A DNA stretch of 64,000 nt from Mangifera indica (taxonomy: Eukaryota; Streptophyta; Magnoliopsida; Sapindales; Anacardiaceae): contig NC_058143.1 of NCBI RefSeq assembly GCF_011075055.1, positions 18,550,930-18,614,929 of the forward strand. Reading direction: 5' to 3'. Below are positions 37,138 through 49,140 of this stretch, piece by piece. The notes under the pieces are model-generated. The model did not search any database and had not been told where the DNA came from. It saw nothing but the letters and a program-made list of their open reading frames with translations. A program made the translations under genes and the position numbers. Position 1 is the first letter of the stretch; the number at the start of each line of letters is the position of its first letter.

Positions 37138-37534
37138 TAAATATTATTGTCTATATTGAATGTAGATATTATAGGTTAGTAAAACTGATATAACAATAAA
37201 ACTTTTATACAAAGAGTCTGGGATTGCACCTCTGATATAATGATTGTGAATTTAGTCACTGTAGTTTAATATATAATTATTGTGTTTGATTAATATTAAT
37301 AAAATAATATTTACATATAATTTTATTGAAATGATTTTTTTTGTTAACCTAAGTGTTGAGTCAAGAAAAAAACTATAATAAATGAAAATTGCAAGGATTG
37401 AAGGAGAGATGAAAAAGAAAAGCCGTAGTAAATCAAAAGGCAAAGGTTGAATTAGAAGAGTTGGATGAGCAGTTATGGTTGAATTAAGAAGGATAACATT
37501 ATATTAAGAAATTAAATTTTTTTTTAATTATAAA

Positions 37535-37690
37535 ATTATATGTACATATTTTAAAGTATAAAATTGACTAAATATATAACGTGTTATTATGTGAAAGTAA
37601 ATTATTTTATCTTTCCTTTAAAATATCTAATTATATGATAATATATTATTTATATATTAAAATATATATACATATAATATTACTTATTTT
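37535..37690. repeat. Dispersed AT-rich palindromic repeat (extended)
   Basis: AACGTGTTATTATGTGAAAG on the left and CTAATTATATGATAATATATT on the right flank TTATTTTATCTTTCCTTTAAAA, as in the other members, with additional flanking AT-rich sequence. Confidence 0.5.
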
Positions 37691-38349
37691 TTAATACTAA
37701 AAATAAAATTTGTAATTAAATTATTATTATATTATTTATCGCATCACTATTGTAGTTTTTTATTAATATAACAATTAACTTTCTTTATTGTCTTTTTTTT
37801 TTTTAATTTTTTAATTTTTGTTCCCCTTTCGCTGTCTTTGTGCTAATCCTTCGTGTTTATAAGATAGCGAGAAGAAATTATATTTGAATAATAGATTCAA
37901 AATATTTCTATTTCAAATATTGTTATTAATATTTATTCTTATTTTAATTGAATTACACAAAATAATAATATTGATATCACGATCATTGAAAAGATAATAT
38001 AAATTTTTTTTAAAGACACAAAGATATATGAGAATTTTCTTTTGTTGGTGTCGAGGAGATTTACTATTTCAAAGAGTTCTTCTCGTTGTCTCGAAGTAAA
38101 AGGTTTTACCGGCATTCCTATTAGTTGGTTAACGGGGAATGCACCCAGTTCTCGGGAAGATGTTTTGCCAATAGGAGTTTACCATAGAACAGGTGAAGCA
38201 AACGGTGGCGCTTTACACTGCAAGGAGATCACATGAACTAGGCAAAATTGGATGCCCTCTGCAACTGCAAGGCACATGACCTGTTCTCAAATGATGAATG
38301 GGATGATTATGTGAAATATCAAAATTACTCAACGAATAAATAAAAAATA
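37691..38349. other. Intergenic, unexplained
   Basis: AT-rich to about 38030. From 38040 to 38240 base composition becomes coding-like. The minus strand has an open stretch (VNQLIGMPVKPF, then SRQREELFEIVNLL) interrupted by a stop, and the plus strand a 64-codon frame at 38042-38236. I recognise neither; it may be further debris linked to the broken TZP copy next to it. Confidence 0.35.
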
Positions 38350-38512
38350 ATAAACGAAGCCTCTTTATGGTATCAAAAATTCCCTTGGAAATCTGCTTTA
38401 TTAACAAGATTGGATGAAGGAAAGTTCTGTCCTCTGCAGAGTTTTCCCAGGATTTTCTCCATTTACTGATGCAGATTCATTGAATTCCTCATATGATATC
38501 AGTTTTTAATTG
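38350..38512 (-). pseudogene. Broken partial duplicate of TZP
   Basis: Two pieces of the neighbouring TZP gene are fused here. 38456-38512 resembles TZP coding DNA around 41121-41180 (motif FNES). 38352-38410 resembles 39974-40050 (KQIS, then KGIFDTIKRLRL). The roughly 1.1 kb that separates these pieces in the real gene is missing, and stops interrupt the frame. It sits only about 50 bases beyond the TZP stop codon. Confidence 0.75.
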
Positions 38513-38565
38513 TACAATATCAAGCCAGTATGTGTTATCATTTACACAATCAACATTACCTAAAT

Positions 38566-41500
38566 CTACAAGCCTAACATTTTTCTTTCTTCTAATTTTA
38601 TTCTTAATTCTTCCTCAGATGGAGTGTTGTTACCACTCTTTGCAGTTGCAGACCACCATGCCATCAGCTCTTCCTGCAAAAATGTTATTATGTCAGCAAC
38701 CAGTAAGATTTCCAATAACATGACTTTCCTTTGTTATCCATTTTCGCTCATCATTTACTTGGTTGATTATTGTTGCATTCTTGCTAAATCTTTAGATAAT
38801 GTTTTTCATGTCTTTACCAACAGAATGCATGATCAAATGGCCTTTTACCTCCAGGAAGTCATGGTTGGAGATATATTGACTCTCTACCAAACATTTGATC
38901 CCTCCTACATTCACTGATACTGAATTTTTAGACCCCTCTCTCTGCGCCCCTGAAAAGTCCGAAGAAAAAGAAAATGGAACACCATCCAACAAGAATTAAA
39001 ATCCTTACAAAACCTTGGCAGCAAAGACTGCAAATGAACAACAAAAGTTTTTCCTTCCACAAAACAATATACCAGTTATGCAAGCCACATAATATCCAGT
39101 TCCTCCTAGCCCTTCCTCCCACTTCCCCAGCCGCAGACGCAGGTAAAATCCATTTAGATGTGCAAGAGATAAATGAGAAGTCATCCATCTAATCTCATGC
39201 AAAATAGATATATAAGTACTGGGAAAGAATAACTAGAAATAGAAATAATATCAACTTCTGAGGATTTAATAAGACGATAAGGAAAAAAAACTAAGAATTA
39301 CTCCTTCAAGGGAATCACTGTGACATCAGAATCAAGGTCTGATTCATTTAGGCTCTACGAAATTAGACTTTAAAAAGTCTATTAAACCGGAGGCATATTT
39401 TATGTGATTTGATAGCATTTCATCAGAAAAGGATGTGTGCAACAAAAAAATGAGAAGCTATATTACCAAATAATGCAAATCAGATGAGGTACAAATTTAC
39501 TATTGTTATTTCCACTGTCAAGTAGTTAACTTTATACAATCTACAACCCACCAAAATGCTAAATTAAGTCATAGCAAAAAGTTCTAATTAAAAGAAAAAT
39601 GAACCACTCCATCACCTAATACAGGCGAGTAATCATGCCATAATGCCTCACAACTAGCAAGTGCACATATGGGGAAAAGATCTAAAATGGCACAATAAAT
39701 GCAGTAATGTTTCTATTATATCATAAAAAATTACTTGTTTGTGATGCTTTGAAGTAATGGAAACGTTGGAAATATCTTAAGTTTCAGTTCTTAATTTTTT
39801 TTAAATGAAGATCCTGAAACAATTGTTTACTTGCCATATCTCTTCCCAATTATCAGCCATCACAAAGTGCAATTGAACTAGAATTATGTAAGCAAGTAAA
39901 TGTAGTCATTAAGAATATGAAACTTACTGATGATTGGCCAGTAAGCGGCCTACTTACTTGAGGATATCTGTCCGAGATAAACGAAGCCCTATTATGGCAT
40001 CAAAGATCCCCTTCAGCAGCTCTGAAATCTGCTTGTTGACAAGATTGCATAAAGGCATGACCTGGCTTTCTTTCAACTTGCCAGAACTTGAAGGATTGTA
40101 ATCATTTACCAAATTTTCATCACTAATAATTCTATCAGAGGTTGCACCTTCAGTCATTCTCAATTTAATGCCAGGATCTGTCTCTAGTCTTTGATCATTT
40201 GGATCACAAACTGTATGTGCACTCGAAGCTTGGAAAGGGCTTTTATTATCATCCAAGTGCTTTGTACATTCTTCATTTTTAATGTTCAACTGGATTCCAC
40301 ATTCCAGTTGATTTTGAACTCTAGATGATGCATTTGGGCATGCAACAGCCCAATGATTAATTTGAAAGCATCTAATGCACAAACAAGGTAACTCTTCTGC
40401 TCCATTATATGAACTGATATTTCTTAAAAGATATTCAAGCTCATTATCTGCTATCTCTAAACAATGTTGCAAATGGTGACCTTTCTTGCCACAAAAGAAG
40501 CAGGTGATGGTAGCACAAGCTGCATCATCATATGATGGCATGATGTGCTTAAAGGCATTCAGTTTCCTTGCAAAGCCAGAAGGCAATGAATTTTTGAATC
40601 TTTGGGAAGGTAAAATGGGGTTTAGTTTTGGAACAGACTTCTGATCAGTATGGCCTTTTATCCTATTAAAACCAGCAGAAGCCTCAAATTCTTCTGCACA
40701 ATTCTCTGACTCTTGAGCAACACCAATAGGTGGATCCTTAATGGAGAGTGGTCCAGCTTCGACAGCATCGAAGTCATTGCAATGACTATCATGGTAATTA
40801 GTGGCACATTCATGGGCTGCACTAGAACTTTGAAGTTTCAACAAGGGCAAACAGGGTTTTGGAGTAAATCGAGTTATCCAAAAGCTTCCCAGAGGATCAT
40901 TCCCATGACCAAAATTATGAGTTGTCTTTGCTTCAGATGGTGGCTTGGAATTAGTGTAATGAGTACTGCTCGTCTTATGTTTATCCAGACAGGAACTGGA
41001 ATTTGTTCCTCCTTGCACCTTACCAGCTGCCATGTTACATGAATTTTTGTTCCCTTCAGAATTTCCTTTGCTGTTTTCTTGGCTGCAAGGAATATTAGCA
41101 GAGGAAATCCTAGGTTGAATTGCTGGATCTGCTTCATTTTCTGATGTAGATTCATTGAAATTCTCATTTGATATCAAAAATTGTTTGCACAAGTTATTGT
41201 TGTCACCATGACAGGCCATTGAAGTTGCAGAACTTATGTCACAGTGTCTGTTGCCCAGATCAAGTTCTGTTTGATAATTGTTGTCCATTGTCCTTTCTAC
41301 AACTTTTGTGTTTGAACAATATAATGACTGAAAAATAGATTGAAAGCCCACTTTTCTGCAACCAGATTCCTGGTTTTTGTCGTATTTGACAAGTTTGTGG
41401 CCAGGACTTTCTTGACCATGATCAGGATGTGCAAGGGTAAGAGCAAGGGAAGGAATATCATCTTGACTTGTTTTGGAGAAACCTTTCATCATGTTAGATA

Positions 41501-42780
41501 TCCAGTTCATGAAGGAGCTATCCTGTTTAGTGTGTGATACAGAACCAGGACTTTCATTAATTTGCTTTTTGACTCTTTTACTCCCGACAATCAACTGCTG
41601 CTCAAAGCTCCATCGCTTCTTGCCAGTTGAAAATAATCCAGTGCTGTTACAGCTTTCAACACTCTCATGACTATCATCATCCTCTTTAGACATTCTTCCA
41701 TTGACATCTCCATCTGATAGAACCTTTTCCTTGTCTTTCCTTTGAAACATCGGGATTCTGCTATTAGTTGGAGAATTCTCACCAGAAATGGTCTTGTCTT
41801 TAGGCATTATCCCCTCATTCTGCTGTGAGCCATATTTAATGCCATGTGCAGATTCTGAAGCAACAATCTTCTTCTCTGCACCATAGACATTTTCACTAAT
41901 TAGAGATAGTACATCATTATCAGAAGTGGACTCCAGTCTCTCCAAAGGATGATCCCCTATTGCCATTGCCATGTTACTTTTGCTCTCTTTTCCCAGAAAA
42001 GATCTTTCATGTCCTCTGCCAGGGGATGCTAAGTTTTGCACTAATGTATTATTAGCTTCACATTCTTTTCTGGGATGAACTTCAGAGTTTAAAACAATTA
42101 CCATTCTGGATGTCTGATTCTCATGACCGTTATCTCTGCCTTCACCAGTAGGATTTGCAGATGATGGCTCATATCGTATGAAATCAAGTTTGCCTTCATC
42201 TGTTTTGATTGATAAAAGATCACATCAGTGATAAAATATACAGGATTAAAATTATACTTTATTCAAATTTATTATGTGCACAAAATCTCCAATACTCCTA
42301 ACATGAGTACTACTTACCTGTCATGTCTTCACAGTCCAATTCACATACAGGCTTGACAGCAACATCACTTTCAGGAATACTGGCTGAAGTATCTTTACCA
42401 GCCATTTCACTTCTCACACAAAAAGCACCTTGAGAAACTATGAAATTATCTTTATTTGTAGGTTTGTCAGCGCTGGATCTCCCAGCTGTTAGGTTTTGGG
42501 ATGGTGAAAGGACTATGTTGCTTGGTCTATCATACCATAAAGGAGAGGATTTTTTGTCGGTGAAACTGCAATCAGCACATTTCAGACTCAGACCATTCTG
42601 TGGGGACCAAACTAGCTCAGAGAGGGGATCAGAGGCAACAAATTTCATATCTACCCTTGAGGCTGCATTTGCACCTGCACCTGAATCATTGTTCAACTTT
42701 CTCTGTGTGCATTGACCGGAATAATCAAGTGCAAGTCCTAAATCAGTCACTGGTTCAACTTTGTCATTCTCCACATTCAT
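38566..42780 (-). CDS. TZP: TZP-like tandem zinc knuckle/PLUS3 protein
   Basis: Homologue of Arabidopsis TANDEM ZINC-FINGER/PLUS3, a nuclear factor acting in phytochrome light signalling and growth. Five coding exons: 42780-42318, 42199-39958, 39188-39073, 38949-38849, 38673-38566, giving 1009 residues. Two CX2CX4HX4C knuckles lie at about 721-734 (CFFCGKKGHHLQHC) and 762-775 (CIRCFQINHWAVAC). The C-terminal PLUS3 region follows from about 885: KGIFDAIIGLRLSRTDIL, then GFYLRLRLGKWEEGLGGTG, GIKCLVESQYISNHDFLE and the ending EEELRIKLEERKMLGL. The big exon ends inside a Lys codon (AA/GTAAGT), so reading straight through gives a false early stop near 39954. The long middle part is Ser/Asn-rich and disordered. 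A 5'UTR exon probably ends at 42781-42809. It is longer than the Arabidopsis protein, from memory. Confidence 0.93.
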
Positions 42781-45482
42781 TTTCAGCAGGACAAACTCCT
42801 AGAATGATCCTGAAACATCAACACAACGAGGCAAACATTACAAAAGTCATGAACATGGACAACGACAGCCACATTCCCAATATTACATGCTCCAATTACA
42901 TCAGGCTGATACTGTGATATATATAAAATAAGTGAAAACTTGGGCACTTTTTGTTTGCAGACATTTATATGCAAGAATTACAAAATTGTTTGACAAATGA
43001 TGATTAATAATTTTTGAAAGGGCTGCAACTACTACTCAACTGAATGTGCTTATAAAGGATCAATAAAAAGCCCTCCACCATAGTTAATTTTTCAAAGTTA
43101 TAGTTTAAGAATTCTAATTCTCGGAAATACTAGGCCAGGATAACACTATCTTTAAACAAACCAAGCAACATATATATATATATTGAAAATAAAGATCTAA
43201 ATTAATCGACCCTTTGCATGTTCAAGAGAATATACAAACTCTAAACATGCCCATAATAATCTGAGAAAAATAAGGAACACAAACAGTTTATAAAAATATA
43301 GCCTATTTCATGAGCCAAATTGTTTATATGAACCGCAAAAGCTGACCTGAATATAATAATAATAAAAAAAAAAGGAATCGGGCACAAGATCTTAAATAGT
43401 CATAATCATCTTTAAACAAATACTAGCAAGCAAAAGTTGAGGCAATACAGTTATTAAGGCAATAACATGAAAAACAAGAGATACCCAGTTGAGAAAAAAC
43501 ATGATCTAATCCATGAAACATTAAATACCTCTTACATCTTAAACTCCATGGAAAAAGTTGAGCTTCTGCTTCTCCTTTCACCACGGACAACCAAACAACC
43601 AAGAACAAACCTAAAGATGAAAAAAATCACCAATTTCCGAAGATAGAGAACAAGAGAAAGAGAAAATATTTGAGATTCACTGCTTCGAGTAGAAGGACTT
43701 CAGGTACAAGAAGCTGGTGCTTTGTACCAGTCTCTGTTTTTGAGATTCTAGTGTATGAGGTTGATAACATGCAACGTGGACACACTCCATGCCAATGAAC
43801 ACTAAATGTTAGAGCTATGTACTTAGAAATTCTAATTATGGCAAATTTTACTCAGCCGTCAAAATTCTAATCTTCGTTAGGAATTGTGGCAACTTTTTTC
43901 GGACTTCAAAGTCAAATAATTTTGTATCTTATTAATAATATTTTATTACTTGAGTAACGTACAAACGGCACGAAGTTGCTAAACTGTAAGTACAAAACAA
44001 GAAGATAATGCCTCAAAGTAGTGCGATCATTCAACATCATCTAGGAAATCTGAATGTATAATAAAAGGGTTATTCTTTGAAGAAAAAAACAGCTTATTCT
44101 TCTTCACGTGAACCTTAGAAAGCCTAGATTCATGATTCTTCGGGGTCCCTTGTGTCCTTTTTCACTATTTGTTAATCATGCTAATTAGTAGTAGCTTAAT
44201 TAAGAACTAGTTAAAATTCACAGGATTTGGTATGAAATGATTTATCATCGTCAAGTATGAAAGAATCTACATTTTTATTGTTCATGGGAAAATAGTTTAT
44301 CTTTATTAACAGTTTATTAAGATAGAGTGTTCATATCACATGGACATTCCAATTATATTTATTGTAAAATATATTATTTTGGTGCCTCAAGGTTGAATAT
44401 TCGTGAGTGATACCAATTTTTTATATTATTATTATTTTTTATGTTTTTAAGGTCTTAAAAAAATGCAATGTTATATATTTCAATTTTGAATACACAATTA
44501 GATACTCAGATGATATGTTATTATGTGATTATATGTTACTTTATCCGTAATTTAAAATCTCCCAATTATATGCTAACATATTATTAGGATAACTGGATTC
44601 AGTGAACCAGACACTTCCCACTTCCCAACTAGCAGAAATGGAATTTTGAACAAAGGAGAAAACAACTAGCTAAGAAACAACCAAAAGAAAAAAGTGTTTC
44701 CACTACAACACAATATTACAGATGACAAGTAGCACTTTGTTTGTTCTAGTTAATACATACATACCCATTAGATACTCGTATGTATGTATACATGGAGTTA
44801 AATCTTGAACACAGCATATATATTCACAGAAGGATGATGAAGCGAGCAATTTGACAAATTCAATGATGTTGAAGCGTTAATATCGATCAGGTGGACCTAG
44901 AATTTACAAATCACATTAAATTTATATGAGGGTTCTGGTCCCGTATCTACCACCACCTGCAGGCTCTGGTCAAACTTGCACCACTAAATAAGCTTCTTAC
45001 CACATCTAACATTTAAAGTGATTGTCTTTCAAGCACGTCTATCAATAGACACATTAGAGAGGCAACCGACAACCATTCATTTGATTGAGTTTGTTGTCAT
45101 GCTAAGTCTAGACTGTACACATGTCTATTGGGCCCAGATCCAGTTAAGGCTTAGATGGCATGGCAATGCCGACTCACATGGCACCATTATTTCCATCAAA
45201 ATTTACTTCATAGTCTTCTATTCAAGTTTCAAAGCAACATTATGGAACTATAACCAACCCTTCACATTTAAATGATTTTCATATATATAATATTCAGACA
45301 GAGATACTGAAATCAGTACCTAAAGTAAAGACAGATATTGTGGTCTTAACTTGAGCCTATATAGAAAAATAACAAATATGTGTTAATCTTAATTGAAGCA
45401 ATTGATGGATGCATTAAAAGTGAGTAAAATTTTGAATGATAATGAGAATTTAATGGATACAAGGTCCTCGCTTAAAAAAGGT
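42781..45482. other. TZP leader and intergenic region
   Basis: 42781-42809 is probably the end of a 5'UTR exon (acceptor TTTCAG), with further untranslated exon sequence near 43530-43740. The stretch 43750-45480 has no supported gene. It carries one palindromic repeat at 44495-44592 and the probable 3'UTR of the START-domain gene at its right end. Confidence 0.5.
44495..44592. repeat. Dispersed AT-rich palindromic repeat
   Basis: Left arm TGATATGTTATTATGTGATT (44511-44530) pairs with AATTATATGCTAACATATTA (44564-44583), with about 17 of 20 positions complementary including G-T type changes. The core is TTACTTTATCCGTAATTTAA. One of the best preserved copies. Confidence 0.65.
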
Positions 45483-48400
45483 TTACCGCCGGACAATCCT
45501 CTGACCAGCTCCAAGCAACAACGCCTTCCCAATTGCACCTGTATGAAGTCCACCAACCAGAGCCACAGTTCCACCAATCACTATCCATTTCCAATCAATG
45601 CCACGATCTCTCTGCCTTCTGGTGTCTACAATCTGTCCTGTATATTCTTCGTCAGAAACTGGATCCAAACAATCCATGCTTCCATCGAAAGAAATTTTTG
45701 TTGTGATTCTTGCCATGAGTGCACTTCTAGACAATAAAGACTCTGATTTCCTGGCATTCTGATATGCTCTCATGCCTGAGTGCAACTTCTTCACAGCTCC
45801 CCACATCCCATGTCGCACACCCAACTTGGCCACATCTTTTGGGATACCCATATCTTCATAATGGACAAGAGAAACCTCACATGCAGTCAGCTGACCATCT
45901 CCTTTACGCGACTCCACTGCATTCATATTTCAGGAAGAGGCATATTCCAAATTCATTAGAAGTCTGATAATATTCCAAAGGAATCAATTGTCTAACTGAC
46001 AACTCACCAGCTCTGATAACCCAACTTGAGAAATAAAGCTCCACTCGCCTTGGCTTATCATGCTTGGGCAAACCTGGATATGGCACCACCTGCAATATTG
46101 AAGGTAAAACAGATAGAGACAGAATCAAACTACTAGAACCTTTATCAAGTAACTATGGAAAAATCTTAAAGTTCAATCAAACAGTAAATATTAAAAGGTC
46201 AAGTAGAGGTGCCTTTCAAACTTCTCTTAATGAATGAAGATTTAACCGCCAAAATGTGTTCCAGCAAGAAAAAACCTAACAATTAATTTTTTGATGATCA
46301 AGACCACCCAAGGAAAAATAGGTAATTTAACTGCACTTGTTACTGGATCCACAAATCATATTACTGGTAGTCTAAACTCCAAACAGTACCTTTGTCACAC
46401 AATAATAAGTCCTTCCAGCCTCCCATATTTTTCGACCAATGATATATTCCCGATCGCTGCAGAAAAAAGGGAACTGCAAAACAAAGCAAAACAGGGCAAC
46501 AATGCGTATATTATTTGAAAAAAGAAAGTGGCATGGCAAAACCAAGGTATCACAGATATGCAGATCAGCTGCTCTCCGCACCTTTTTTATCCAGTGAACA
46601 ACCATTGTCCCAGTATGGGGGCACTCCTTCAATATATTAAAGTATGCAAGCATAGGATCCCACTTCGGCCGAAACTCATCATCCCAAAAGAAATCTCTGA
46701 CCAACTCTGGAGTTGCACCCTCAAAGACAGTTCTACTGCGGTAAACTGTAGGACCTGTCTGATAAACAAAATCATCATCAGCTACTAGAACAAGATCTAG
46801 ACAACACCACTACCAAATAGTAAAAGATGTTTAGAAGGAAACTGGATCAATATGATCCATGATCACATGTACAATGATATTCTATACCAAAATAGATTGG
46901 CATATTAGGACTCAGCATCAGGCAGCTTTGAAGCTGACAATCAAATGTCTCAAACTAATTCAAATCGCAATAACATTTGTTTCACCTAAAAACTAATTCC
47001 CAAAAATAAGCATAGACCAAACTGGAAAAGTAGTCATGCTATTTTGCTTTGTAAATAGAAAAAATAACCCAGCACATCATACTTCATCAACTAGGCTCAT
47101 AAACAAAAAGATAGTAACCAAAAAAAAAAAATCGAAAGGAATGAATATAATTAAGGCACAAACTATGCATTTCCCCACCATTATCATATCTCCCTAGAGA
47201 AGGATCAGTACCGAATCTACATTATCTAAATAAGCCGGTAGCCAACAATTCTCAAAGGCACATTTTCTGCAGATGAAGAGAAGACGATATAGCAGACAGG
47301 TAAAAATTGAGAATCTACCTCAGGTTCATGACGCCAAGCTTGGTATGTCATGTTGGGGTTGGACCTCTCCATCAGACTTTGCCACTCCATCTCTCCATCC
47401 TTCCCTTCAAGTAGATGCAATAGGTGCTCTAAATCATTCTCTGTGACAACATCCTGCTCTCTTTCTGCACTTACACTACCAGGGATGCAGGAAAAAGAAT
47501 TTTCATTATATACAACATTGTTACAATTACAACAATAAGAATCCTATACTAATGAAGTGATGTGGCTAAAACAACAGTTTAATAACATTTCTTGAACTCA
47601 AAACATTATTGCTATAATTATAGTTTCTTTCCTTTTTCCCATAAAAAGCAAGAATGAAATAAAGACTTTATAGGTGGCTTATCAAGTCTGTGCACAAACA
47701 AGCTTTATGGTTGCCATTAAATCTTCTAGATCATTATTTAAAAAACGACTAGATCACAGTACTACATGACCATATCAATGACTAAAACTTGACCTTTCAG
47801 AAAGAAACACATACTGAACATTAAAAATACACCATGAATTCCCACTAGTGGCACTAACTATAAGTTTAAATCTTCATGTAGATTTTTGCACACAACAACA
47901 TTATTATCCCTCCCCCTAAAATTCTAAAAGTTCTCAGATACATTCCTATTACGTCATCATTTCTTTAAAAAGGTGTATCGATCTATGTCGCAAATATATA
48001 TCATATCATACGATATGCACTTTCATATTGTACCAATTTTTGATACACTTTGGAATATGTATCATTTTCCACTTGTATCGTATCGTACAATATGTATTGT
48101 GCATCGTAAAATACTAATAACTATTATTAAAGGAATCTAATTGAACAATGAAATCTACACTAGGGTCATTAACATGAGCACCAATCTCCTAAAGATTAAT
48201 TTAAATCTGATAAGGAAACCTTACTGAAACTTCTATCCAATTAATCATCCATCTCATAGACTCAATATATAATTTGAAAGCAAGCATCAACTAGTTCAAC
48301 ACTACCATACAAAGACTGTTCACATCACAATTGACTGATAACATCAAGAAATAATCGAGATGATAAACATCAAAATATCCATGTGCCACAGCCCCATTTA

Positions 48401-49140
48401 CCAAACATATTCACTACCAAAGTTGAAATAACATAGAAGCAAAACTTATCGCTTCCCAATTTTAATTGCTTCTATGCATTAAAACTAAACTTGAAAAATC
48501 ATCCCTGCAGAATATTTACGCACATAAACAGAAGCAATATCCCTCTCATTTATGAAGGCATTACCATATCAGCATTTGTAAAAATAGGATAAGCTTTAGT
48601 TTCAAATTAAATCAGCAATAAGATAATAAAAAATTTTAAAACTAAAGGCAGCAACTTAATACACAAAAACTATTTTTTTCTTCGGCTAATAAGTAACAAA
48701 ACAAGATTAAGTTTCACTAGCGAACCGAAAAAACCATAAATACCAAGATTTTAAAACTAAATGTTCAACACTAACCTTGTATCATCACCGCTTCCCTCCG
48801 CGGCCGTCGGCGCAGGCAGCGGATCGGTAGCCGATTTCACACTTTTACTTCTGAAATTATTCCAGAGCGCGCGGCAAGCTGAGAAAGCCGAAAGAGCCGT
48901 AAAAGCGAGCCAGAGCCGCCGAGCACCGAACCCTGGCGGCGCGGTCCAGATAAACCGGAATTTGCTACGGAGCCCAAGGAACACCAAACCGGTCCATCTG
49001 GGCCTCCAGGACCAGCCGATCACCATGCCAATCATCACGGCCAGCCAAATAGGCACTGCACAGAGCAATATGTCGACAAATGTTTCGGTTATTGAAGGTC
49101 TCTTCAAAAACTCCATCATATCAAAGAAGATCTCGTCCAT
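45483..49140 (-). CDS. START/polyketide-cyclase-like lipid-binding domain protein
   Basis: Plant protein with a membrane anchor and a START-type lipid-binding domain; the exact ligand is unknown. Six exons: 49140-48776, 47475-47319, 46758-46582, 46473-46390, 46089-46008, 45916-45483, giving 432 residues. An N-terminal hydrophobic segment at about 24-42 (ILLCAVPIWLAVMIGMVIGW) should span a membrane. The START region (about 130-345) includes PTVYRSRTVFEGATPELVRD, FFWDDEFRPKWD, DREYIIGRKIWEAGRTYYCV and VEVSLVHYED-like sequence. The C-terminus has a second hydrophobic stretch (WIVIGGTVALVGGL) and ends RIVRR. All junctions are GT-AG and phases close. Intron 1 (about 1.3 kb) carries a low-complexity TATCGTATCGTAC-type patch near 47970-48115. 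The ATG lies in a GC-rich first exon. Confidence 0.9.

Noticed and set aside
39954..42104. Single-exon 716-codon protein ending at 39954
   Set aside because: The frame extends upstream to an acceptor at 42199, and the apparent stop lies inside a GTAAGT donor; the spliced TZP model explains the conserved PLUS3 exons.
47970..48115. TATCGTATCGTAC-type patch in intron 1 of the START-domain gene as a regulatory array
   Set aside because: The units are irregular and probably a degraded dispersed repeat; nothing marks it as functional.
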